NCBI RefSeq assembly: GCF_020497125.1
Contig: NC_059082.1
Location: 54,954,524 to 55,018,523 of the forward strand
DNA: 64,000 nucleotides
Direction: 5' to 3'
From: Mauremys mutica
Lineage: Eukaryota > Chordata > Testudines > Geoemydidae
Shown piece by piece: positions 24,701 to 36,700 of the stretch. The translations under genes were made by a program, and so were the position numbers. The notes under the pieces were generated by a model, which saw nothing but the letters and a program-made list of their open reading frames with translations, did not search any database and had not been told where the DNA came from. Numbering within the stretch: position 1 is the first letter of the stretch; every line of letters begins with the position of its first letter.

Positions 24701-27700
24701 AGTCCTACCAGCTAGAAGAATTAGTGCTCAGGGGCTGGGAGATGAGTTACCACTGAGGTGAAGCAGCACAGCCAGCCACCTGGACAGGCCTCACAGAGCA
24801 CTGTGAGCCACCCTGGGCCAGAGTTTATTTGATGGTGATTGGATATTCCTGGCCTGCAGCTGCACTGTCCAACTCTCAGTGAAGAGACAGTGACTTCAGC
24901 CTCTGCAGGTCTCAAACGACAGAGAAATGCTCTCAATCTAAGGCTGCAGAGGCCTCTGCGGAGCTGTAGGACAGCAGTTTTACTTTCATTTATAGCATGG
25001 CCGTTTGCAGCACCTGTCAGGTAAAAGCCAGCCTCCACGGCCACTGGGCAGGCAAAAATGCAAGCCAGCACCAGCCTCCACCACTGCTTCCTCCAGGTGA
25101 GAGCAAAGGGGCTTCGTGCCAGTGGCTTCCTGGTGCCATGTGTGCTGCCCCATGGCAGTGCGCTAGGCAGCACAGTGGTGCAGTTTGTCTGTGTGGTGGC
25201 ATTTGTCGAGGGGAGCTCCTAGCCAGCCATCGTACACTCACCCCTGGCCCTGTGGGCACATGAGCTGCAGAGAAAGGAACCAGTTGTCAGTCTCTGGATA
25301 GGGAATAATCAGCGTTGCTTCTGTGGAGGACGCATTCACGTTTAGAGGGTAGCCCTGGAAAAAAGCTTCAGAGAAAAAGGGTGTTTGCATTAGTTACATG
25401 ACATGGCTAAGAACTCCCAGGGGCTCCAGAGCTTTGGCAGGTGGGAGAAGGAAAGAGACAAGACCCAAAGAAATACCAGGCTGAGACCAATCCCCTGAGC
25501 TGTGGAGCAGTCGGAGATACTTTCCCAACAGCAGCCTGATCTCTCCACGATTGGCCTCCTGAGATCAGAGCACACCAGGGAGCCAGCCCTCATGACCAGG
25601 GATATGGGGTAATGGGAAAAGCCCAGACCCTATACCTCAGCACTCTCCAAGCCCCCATCCCCACTAGGGACAGTGTCCAAAGATACCCACTGGTTCAGCT
25701 CCACTGGTCTTCACAGCACTGGGAGCCCAGGTGAGGCTGGCCCGGGGCGTCTCTGCTGTATGACACCGTGTGACGTTACCCTGCTCACAGCAGGATGAGT
25801 AAGGGCTTAAATCACCACCAGCAGCTGGCTACTCACTGCACCAGCACTCCCACCATAGCTAACTCCCCTGGCGCTCAGTGCTCCGCAGTGTAAGCAGAAT
25901 CTTGATGGTTCCCTCAGCTCCACTGAACAAGGTCCAGAGATCCCCAGCATAGCAACTACACCCATTCCGCCACCAGGAAGCTGGGCAGCAGCAGTGGTAA
26001 CAGCATCTCCCCCTTATCTCGCTAGCACAGGCAGCTTCTTCCACAGGGACCCTTTATAACCAGGGGGCAAGGTTTGGAGAGGATGGTTCAGGCTGAAACA
26101 GACCATCACTACCAAACAGGAGCTGAAGTGCTGCCAGGCTCCAGCACCAGCCATGAGACCATGCTTCCAGAACCTAAATGTTACACCAGGAATACAAGCA
26201 GAGCCTAGAGGTGGGTGCCAGCAATGCCCGTACCTGTGCTGCAGTTCCGTGTGGTGTTGAGGATCAGCACTGGAGAGGCAGCACTCACGCACGCGAACAC
26301 GCTAGCATTGCCTATGCTCAGGGAAGTCTGAGGAAACAAAACACACAAGATCTGAAACAACATTAAGCTGACCCCTCCTCCTAAAGTTACTCTGCCCAAC
26401 GCACCACACATTACCACCACCTCCTGCCTCATACTGTTACACAGCCCCGCCCCACAAAATTTCCCAGCTATATCACTTCATACCTCCCCACATCTCCCAA
26501 ACAGAGCGTTTGGCATCAGAGATTGTAGAACAAACCCATCTGGCAACACTTCGCTGCTCTCTGGGCAAGCCAGGCTAGGGCACAAGTCTACCAAACAGAC
26601 TTATAGGCAAATGGCAGACACCAATGATTTTGCTGACTTAATGTTCCCGCTCTACACACATGCACATCGTACATCATCTGAAAGCTTATTATGTCTGCTT
26701 TAAGATGAGGTATGGTGTGGATCTGTCATGTGGTAATGTTACCACAGAAACAGGGATGACACCATCAGCAAGTTAACATGATCACTTTGAAATATTTCCA
26801 TTTGTTTCTGTTAGTTTAGTGACTATGTATAATTTCAAGACATAAAATTAGATTTCTTTGTGACTCAAAAGCATCACAGCAATCCAAAGGGTAAACAAAA
26901 TCTAATACATTTAAATGACACCTGTAGAAATGTAATAGCACTGGTGATATTTCTAGTCAACACTGCCATCTTGTTCATCATTATGATCCGTGTTGAGAGC
27001 ACATGGGTTACTACAGTCTTCATTGCCTTGGCACATACACAGTTCTGTGCAGGGAAGATTGTGCAGACATAACTGATTGTGCCTGTAACAACAGGGTGCA
27101 GCACAGATAAGGTCTTATAGAAGCTCAGATGCCACTGGGCCCTTGAAGAATACAGGAAGTAGTTCATCATCTACACTTTTCCAGCCATGTTGCAATAGTG
27201 ACCCAAAGCTGGTTTCCCTTTGTGTGAAGATGTTGCGTCTCGGTGCCTCTCAAGCGGGCATGAACAAAGCTCTTCAGTCAGCATGATTGGCAGCTAAGTC
27301 CTTTATTTCTCTCCAGCATATTTCATTTATACAATTAATGCAGGCAATCAAGCAATTGCTAATTGGTTAATAAGGTGCAGACAGGCACAGCTGTAACTTC
27401 ATTGGCTATTTAACATCCTGGCCAACCCTTTAATTTATTATCCTGTTATTGTCTCCCAGCAGATAAGAACGAGCCTCATCCTTGAGACTTGCATGTCAGT
27501 TTCCCACACTCTTATGCAAAACAATCCGACATGAAGATATCCAGATCTTTGTTTGCCAAGATGCTCTTTTGACATGCTCTTCAAAACTGTCCACACATGG
27601 TGGGAGTTTGGCCAGTGACTTGTCCTTTTTGATGGCTACACTGAGGCACAAGCAATTCAGGTTTCTGTGGGTCTTCTTTTCTCTCTCGCTCTGGTCATAG

Positions 27701-30700
27701 AGCACTGCTACTAACGTCCTTGCTGTAGAAATTGAGGCTTGTCCGTTACTCTTTCCCAACATGCCAAATTTTTGATGGGGCTGAAGAAGCTATGAGTCTT
27801 ACCAGAATCAAGTGCACCTCTCACAATTCTCTCCATTTGTTCTTCACCAACAACTGCTGTTTTCAGTAGAGACTGTTGTACCGCTGATGTGACATGCGGT
27901 CCAGTAGATATGTGGATAAGCACCCCGGATATGAGTCAGGGTCAAATGGGTTTATCATATTGTTGCTGATGTGGTTGTCAAGAGCTGTAACATGCTTTTC
28001 ATTCCTCTCTAGTGCAGACACAAGGACTTGTTAGGCCACTTCTTTCTCCTCACTGCTTTCGCATTTTCATTCAAGGGATGTCTTGTGAGGGTCTGTCTGA
28101 CAAGAGCTGGCTTCTTTCTTATCAGTCCTACAATCCCACTGCAGCCTGTTCAGTCTTTGATGACTGTTTTCTCGGTTGCCGTGTCACTCCAAATTCCCTT
28201 TTTTCATTGTGGCAAGTCCTTCTTTTACTTTCTCAGTGCTTACAGTGGAAGGTTCTCCTCAGGAGATTGATGCAAGTGTCCAGTAGAGTTGTTGATACAC
28301 TTCTCTTTTTGTGTGTTTATCAAATGATCCTTCTGTATTCTCTACCAGTTTGGAAGCTATTGAGTTTGGCTGGATTTTTGGTGGCCAATGCTCTGTGGGA
28401 TTAGCGGCCCCAAGATGTTGCAGTAGTGTCCAGGCTCGACAGTTTGAATGTGTAAAATCAAGGTTTTGCATGCAGACAAGCCAGCATTGGCATCTTGCTG
28501 TGTCAAGGGAGCATAGTAGGGCTTTTGCGGTGTGATAGCTCCTGGTCTGATTGTATTGCTGGAGCAACTCCTGCGACCCTGTCACCCATCAGGGAGTGTG
28601 CTTTTTCCGGACACCTTGGGGAATGTTCTTTTTTCCTGCTCCTTTCAGGAGCCCTGCGAACTGTTGAGATCACAGTGGTCTCACCAGAATCCTTGCAACA
28701 GTTTTCTTAACAGTCTGTTTGTAGGCGTCCCAATCAGCTTTAGCAAAATTCCATCATAGTACCTGTTTTGGAAAAAACACAGGAATTTCTATGCCTACAT
28801 AGATTATAGGCCTGTGTTGGCTATTCAGAAATGCCAATTCATGTGATGTGATGAGAGCGTTACCACTTTCGTCTTTAGACACAAATGTTAGGTCTGGATT
28901 GTACCCCTGTTGCCAGCGGCTTGAAGGGAATGTTGACCGTTGTTTTAGTGTGTAAATTCACTGTAAGTCTTTGTGCAGACATCCAGTCCAGGAGATCTTT
29001 GCCATCGGTTTCATTTGTTTTATAGCCCCACTTAGTGTGGTGACTATTAAAATCACCTGCATAGATGCATGGAATACCCTGGATTTGGCCATCTTATGCT
29101 AGGGGCTTTAGAGACATTGGTAATGTGGATCTCCCCTACTTTGATAGTTGTGGTAAATGTGGTCTCCTCTTCAGTTGGTGGAATATTAAAATCTGCGATG
29201 GTGTCCTTGATGTATATTGCCAAGCCACATTTAGGATAATTGCTAGTCATTAGGCAGTATCCATAAATACAGTAGCGCCTAGCCTGTTGGTCATTACTAA
29301 CATGGGTCTCTTGCAACATGAAGATATCGATGAAAAAGAGAAGGCTGCAGGCCCTGATGGTATTCCGCCAGAATTCCTCCACCATCTTGATCCTAAAGGA
29401 CTTCAATGGCTAGCAACACTGTAGTCTGCTACCTTAAGGACAGTACAAATCCCTAAAATATGGCATGAGAAAATGGTAATTACCATTCCAAAGCCTAGAA
29501 AGCCCACTGATGAAGCAGGAAGCTACAGGCCAATTTCTCTACTATACATGACCTATAAACTTCTTGAACGTATCAGCCTCAAAAGAATATGCCCTTTTAT
29601 GGAGCCAATTATTCCTGTTGCATACGTAGGCTTTCAGTCAAAATGTAGTTGTTATGACCAAGTTCTGGCAATCACAACTCACATTGAGGATGGTGTAGTG
29701 GGGCGGCTGCCCCACTCCTGAAGAACAGGGGATAAAAGCAGCCCTGGGAGAGGGCTGCAGCTGTGAAAAGCTAGGCTGACTAGGGAAGCAGCCACAGCTG
29801 GGGCCACGCCCCAGTCAGGCCACAGCTGTCCTATAAAAGGGCTGTGAGCCAGGAGCTCAAGACGACTCTCTCTAGCTCCTGAGAGAGAAGGACCGGGCTG
29901 CCTGGGAGCTGGGAAGGGTACCTGAGGTGAAGCAGTGCTGGGGAAGGGCAGAGGGAGCTGGGGAGCTCCAACCTAGTAAAACCCCAGGCTGCAGGCCTTG
30001 TTGAAGGCCTACAAAAAGTACTTGGGGCTGCAGAAGGGCAGCCCAGAGATAGGCAGAAGCAGCTGGTCCAATCCCCCTTGCTGGTGATGAGTTGTTTACA
30101 GACTGCAGTCGCCCCAGTGAGTGGGGGTTAGATGGTGATTGACAGTAGCTACTGAGGCAAGGTGGGGATAGTGGGTTGGGGGTTCCCCTGGGTGGGGAGA
30201 CCCAGCTTGTGGGTTACTGCTAGGAGGCAGAATCCTGACGTAGAGGGGCACCAGAGTCTGGGAGGGACATGGGGGCCAGCGGCAGGTGAGACACCGGCCT
30301 GCAGAAGGTGCTCCATATGCTGGAGAGCTAATTTCCAGGACGACAAGCAGGAGGCGCCATGCCAGTGAGATGTCGCCCCACCACAGATAGCTATAAAAAA
30401 AACCCTAAAGACTGGTGCAGTATTTGTCAACCTGTCATCTGTGTATGATACTGTATGGATTAAAGGCCTGATGCTGAAACTTGCTAGAATTATACCTTCC
30501 TACCAAACACTTCATCAGCTGTGGACCATGCTGAGTAACAGATGCCTACAGGAGTACCTGGGTAATAAGACCAGCTCACCCCGTGCCATAAAAAACGGGC
30601 TACCACAAGGCTCTGTACTTGCTCCAACCCTTTTTACTATTTACATAAGTGACATGCCTCCAAAATTAGGATATGTAGATGATCTTGCCATGACAATCGA

Positions 30701-33700
30701 AGTATCAAACTTCCGTGACATGAGAAAGCATTAACTGAGAACCTCCAAACTATGGAACAATACTCCCGGAAATGGAGGCTCATACAAACCCTTGGAAAAC
30801 GATAGTAAGCGCATTTAATCTTGATAATAGAAGTGCCAAAACCACACTGAATGTAGGTTTCTGTGGTAAAAATGCGCGACATGATTACACTCCAACATAT
30901 CGCGAAGTGAAACTCGACCACACCTTCAGCTTCCATGATCATCTTGAGAAGGTAGCTGCAAAGGTAAAATTGAGAGCCAACATAATCCAGAGACTAGCAA
31001 GTACAACTTGGGATGCATCAGCATTGAGAAGATCTGCAATAGCACCTGTATATTCAGTAGCTGAATATTGTGCACTGGTATGGAGCAGATGCAGCCACAG
31101 GTGACTTGTGGATACCCATCTGAATACAGTGATGCGGTGCGTCATGGGAACCCTTAAGTCAACTCCAACATCATGGCTATCTTTTCTAACATCACTCCCC
31201 CACCGATATGCTGAATTGCTGCGCCATTCTGCAAAGCTCCGCGAATCCAAGAAAACAGACATCTTCCTATCCACCAAGACCTTAACAACACCCCGTCACA
31301 ACATCTTAAGTACCGCAAGCCTTTCAGGGAACATTAAGTTAGCCTCATGCAATCAGGCTACGGTCAGGAGGAGGCTTGGAAAACAGATTGGGCTAAACAA
31401 GACTTTAAAAATAAGCACCTTGTGCCAAATCCCATGCAGAAGGTTCCTGGGTTTGACCTTCCACGGTCATCTTGGTCAACTCTGAACTGAATCCGAACCA
31501 ATCATGGTATATGTGGACATCTAACGCACAAATGAAAAATGAAGGACTCCCAAGCATGAGAGTATGGTTCCCCACAACAGACCGTCGAACATATCACTAC
31601 CTACTGCCCAATTTATAATTATGAAGGAGGCATTATTGCAATAAATTCTGCTACTCCTGCTGTAGCCATTTGGCTCGATCAACTTCAGGTGAAATTGTAG
31701 TTGCTGTTCTACACCAGCCACACAAAAGATGACGTCAACTCCTCCAAATTTCACTGAAAGAACCAGGAGCCTGGCACAAAGCAAATGCCAGATTCAAAGG
31801 CACTGTGTACTTCTTCACGGCCTGTCTGCAGTAAAAGAACATGGTAGCATTGCACGCTGTGTGTGAGCATAGGTGAAGTTTCCAGTCATCCTCTTGCTCT
31901 GTACGGACATTCAGAAGTAGTATCTGTATAACCTGGAGAAAACGATCCCAGAATTTGAATGTAGGAGGCTTGGCATACTCCCTTATCTGATATTCCTCCA
32001 GTAGTGGTAGCATATGCTGAATCACAGCATCATCTCTTTAACAAGATGTTGTAAGGACTCAGTATCTTCAGACTCAAACACCTTTTGAGCATCAGCCAAC
32101 ATTTGCCAGACAAATGCTGGAACTACAGGAGTATCTCTTCTTTGCTCATACCACTGAACAAATTAATAAAGTTCCAGAGCTCTCAGGGCCTCAAATGCTA
32201 GAAGCAAGCCACACAGAGCATGATTGAATTGCTAACCAACAGGCATTTGAGCTGCAGTACAAGCTGCATATACATCAGAATCAACAAGAAGGTCTCGCAA
32301 TCCTGTGTTTCCCCAAAATTTCCCAGTACATGCACTAAAGCAGCACGGGGTGTGAAAAGCACCCAGAAAAATCACAGTGGTATCAAGTTCATTTGGGACA
32401 GTCCATTTCACTTGCTGAGCAACAGCATTCAGCTGCTGATCCATGGTCTGAATGGCATATTGCTGTCATTTCCTTACATTTCAGCATTGTAGGATAGATT
32501 GTGGCCATGTCAGCTGGTTTGGTCTCCACAATAGGTGTATATGAAACTACTGTGTAGGTGCTCTTTTTTGTTGCAAGCTTGTGGTTGAAACCAGGCCAAA
32601 ATGGAACCACCTGAGTGTGAACAGCAGCAGGAGCAGCATCTGGTACTGGCAGGACATCACGAGGTAGTCATCTTAAAAGACACCAGGAGAGATCTCAGAC
32701 AGCGTTCATATGTAGGTGACAAGAGTTTATTTTCTCAAGTACTTTTTCATGACAAGTTGGTTCTGGACGTGTTCTAGGTTTTTCAAACACTGATTGCCCA
32801 GACAGAGTAAGTGACTTTTCTTTTCCACACTTCAGTGATATTTCTTGTGATCTTGGACTTCTTGTAGACTGGTCTTGAAATACCACTCTAGCCATTGAAT
32901 GGAAGGTGTTCTTTCCATCAGTGGTCTCTACACTGATGTCTATATTATCATCTCCTCCATGGAGAAACTTTCCACCAGCATGAAGTGGTATAAATTCATT
33001 TAGAATGAACATACCTCCCTGGAGTCTTTCTACTTCAGTTTTTGCAGCAGTAGTGATGAGCCAGCTGAGCTCATCATAACGGATGCAGAATCCAGGAATA
33101 TGTAATATATCAATTAATTTGCAAGACCCAAACTCATGATATAGCTGTGCAGCGAGGCTTACATGCAGTGGTATGATAATTTTGGAACTGTTAAATACGA
33201 TGCACTCTGCAATTGAGAGCTATCTTCTTTAAATGTCTTCTGAAGGATGATACCTCTTGCTGGCTGAATTATATGCCTCTTATCTATCAATCAGCCAAAG
33301 GACAAACTCGTGCACCAATTGGAGCACAAATGTAGCTGACCTCTGAACTACAATCACCTGACTTTGGATAATATTCCGAGGTTTTCATTTTGGCTATTTC
33401 AGACCAAAAAACATGGAAGCAGAATTATATAAAACCACTTGTTCACTTTAAAGCTATTGATCAGGCTCATTCACCAGAAGAACATCCATAAAACATTTGG
33501 ATGACTTAATTTCCTGTTTCAGATTACTAGCAGCTTGGATAGCATCAGTTAATGTTACCGCGGTGCACAGAACAATGGTAGACTTGCCTTGTCCATGCTG
33601 TGAATGAAATGAAGTGCAGAACCATTGTGTTTTTTCTAATCTTGCCAGTAATTTGCTACTGGAACAGTTTACAGTTTCGACATCTGAAGGAAGTAGGGCT

Positions 33701-36700
33701 CTGTATCTTTGTAGCAGCTTGGACAGAAAAAAGAGTCTTCTTGTTAGACAATGATATTATGTACATCTCTTCAATCAGCTGATAAAATGAGGTGACTGTA
33801 TTGTTGCAGTGTAACTGGATAGTTTTGCTTTAAGAGTCACTTTACTCAAGTAGGAAGAAAGGCATATTGAGTGACAAACTGCATCCTCAGCAATCAAGTC
33901 TTCCACAGATATTCTTTGCAATGTCACCATCTCTGCTTTGAAGTGCTGCCTCCCTTAAAATGGTTGCTCTCTCATATGTTTCTATTTTATGAAGTTTCTT
34001 ATCCTTTTCATGTGGTTTTCTCAATGCAACAGGACCTGTCGCTGGAAGACGGGCTTGCTCCGATGGTTACAGATGCAGATGAACATGATGCTTTTTTATC
34101 AGCTTCAGGGTCTAGTTTCTTTCCGGGGTTCAATACAACTCTGCTGGTGTGCCAAAACTGACTCACGTCTGCATTTCTGAAAGCAACCCCTGTGATAGAG
34201 TACTGGCAGCAAATCCTCTACACTAGAAAACTCATGCAGAGGCCGCCAACACAATTACTCTCTCCGGGAGTCTGCTGCCAGCGTCACAGAATTCTGTTCA
34301 GCACTAGTGGCTTTTGATAGTTTTGCATTCTTTTGATTTTCTTGAAATACAAAACATTTTTCAGAAGTTTGCGGAGAGCCTTTTTCTCTTTGATGTAAAC
34401 TTTAAGGGGCTTGTATTCTCTCTGTCTTTATATACTTAACTTCCCTGTAGAGGTTAAATTTCCATAGAATATTGTTAGCATTCCCACCCCCACTACTACC
34501 ACTTTTCATTTTGTACAAGTACACAGACTCATGCTAAATTAAATCTATATATTAGTATCAAAATTGCCATTTTTGTTCACTGAGCAAATTGAAGCCCAGT
34601 ATGAAGTTGGGTATTGTCATCTCTAACACTAATAATGACCTGTGCATAAGCGCCACTGAATTAAAATGCTAGTTTCTAGAATAGCTAGAACAGCAGCTAG
34701 TACTGCATTCATGGGCAATTACAAATTAAAACCTTCTACCAGGCAGACTACATGTTACATTGTATGCACAAAGGCTTACAAATGGAGAAGCATTACTTTA
34801 GGAATTCATGTATATTTATATCTACCCACTATGCAGTTCAAACTATGGGCACATAATCTACTGCTACTGGTACACAACCCTCAGTGAGATACTGATCCGG
34901 TCAGCAAATTTCAGCTGAAAATATAGAAAACTATTATAATCACTTGTGAGATACTTTGACGATTAAGAATATGCAATGTGAAAACTTCTCATGTCAGCAT
35001 ATTGGAAAATATTGAGATTTGCTATTTTTGCCACATGCTAGACAGCTTCATCATTTCTGGAAAAACAAAATACATGGCCATGCAACTCAATGAAAATCTT
35101 TTAATATGTTCTCATTTGGTAGCTTTGACCAATAAACACCACATTACGGTGTTGTAATTAACAGTAAAAGCTGTAGTCAGTCATGTTGCAGTGTTTCTGG
35201 AACTGCAAACATTACCCTCATTTTGGGTACCACTGCTTCACCTCATCTACAGGTTTACGGAACCACTTGACAGCTCCCCATTATACCTCATGTAAATGTA
35301 CTTAATAATAAATGATGCCTGTGTACAGAGGGAGGGTACATTAAACTCCAAAAATATGGCCCTTTTTAGAGAACTGCTACATGCCGACCAGTCATGGATC
35401 CCGGAGATTGCTCTCACCCGCAATGCACCAGGGCAAGAGGTGAGACTAACCTGCTTGGAGCATTAGGAAGTTTTCTAGTCAGGTGCTGCTAGTAATACAG
35501 CATGCACTGCAGTGCATGTATTACATGCTCATTGAAAGGTTCACAAGTCGCTGCCCAAGTCATTCATCAACATCAGGGTGAAGCTCCCCAGAAGGGGAAC
35601 AGGGGGTGGATCTGACCTCCCAGCATAGGCTGTTCACTCTAACATATTGTTTTGCCAGATCACAGGCATGGAGAAATACATTTTAATTGTCATCACTCAA
35701 CAGAGAGACTGTGACTTCCCAAGATCCTGGCAGAGCAGGGACTTGAACCAAAATGTCTCAAGTCCCAGGCCAATGTCAACTACTGGACCATCCTTCCTCC
35801 CTTGCTAATGTGAGCAGCCCCCTGCTTCTCTCAGCTGTTTGGGAGGCTCTGCAACCTACCATTTTCAGTGATGGCTGGGTAGGGCTGTTGTGAAAGCTCA
35901 AGTTCTTTCCCACTGTCTCTCCACAGGCTGGGCTTTTCTGCTCTGCTGTGACTAAGAGACACTGACTAAATAACAGTTCTTGGCCCCCTAGTCAGGACAC
36001 TTTTCTCCCATGCAGATCCAGAGCCAGCTGGCAGGACATGCTAGATACAGAATGGCAGATCTGTAAAATTCTTTGTAAAACTGAAAGATTAAAAGCAATG
36101 TATAGGGAGGTTCTCCCACAGCTCTGTAGCTCCCCACCAACTCCCAGCCTCCCCAGGCCTGCCCCTGCAGCTCTGCTAGCACCTACACTCCCTAGATGGT
36201 TCACGAACAGTGTATATGCATACATGGCAGGGCAACTAGAGAGAGAAGATGCCAACACAAAGGTGACAGCTTACATGGGAGCACACTGTACCTCATTCAG
36301 CAGCAGGTTCACCACCAGGGTGCCTCCACTGTCCATGCCAGTATTCAAGTTGAAGAGGAGAAGCGTGGGGAATTCAGAGTGGACAGGAATGCTGGGCCCA
36401 TTTATAATTCTGAACCTCGCAGAGGCAACGTCCAGGTCCTCACGGATGACAGGCTGATTCTGAAGGCAGAAGGTCCCTGGGTCGGACGCATTGTTTGCAG
36501 CACCCACTGCGGGTAGAGTGGTGTTCCCCAACATTCCCAGGGTGCTGGCATTGCGACCCCCACCCAGGGCTGGAGTGCTCTGGTTCTGATTCAGGTTGTT
36601 GTAGAAGTTAAGGAATGAATTGCTGCTCCCCGGCTTGCAAGCTGCAGAGCAACGAGGAAAGGAGGGAAGGTTAGCATGATGAGACCACCATGAGCACACC

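Larger units (their letters stand above)
26625..35375. mobile_element. long inverted-repeat DNA element carrying a decayed uncharacterised gene
   Basis: The two ends are imperfect inverted repeats of roughly 100 nt. The left end has CTTTAAGATGAGGTATGGTG at about 26699-26718. The reverse complement of the right end has ACATGAGGTATAATGGGG, preceded in both by related AT-rich sequence and TTAATGT-CCC. The shorter copy at 4705-6340 gives the same ends, which fixes the unit. Inside, the minus strand holds pieces of one protein family (33250-31735 and 28000-27496), interrupted by a LINE insertion (about 28070-31710) that carries a solo LTR (29694-30385). The element fills nearly all of the 10-kb PGAP6 intron. 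Its superfamily is not recognised and exact ends and target duplication are not fixed. Confidence 0.65.

Noticed and set aside
25242..25354. Acceptor 11 nt inside the PGAP6 exon (TTTTCCAG)
   Set aside because: Using it would shift the frame relative to the exon at 26234-26327; the upstream CTCTGAAG keeps phase.
31521..31784. Minus-strand open frame as part of the element-borne gene
   Set aside because: The plus strand here reads as the C-terminal end of the LINE ORF, so most of this frame is its antisense shadow.
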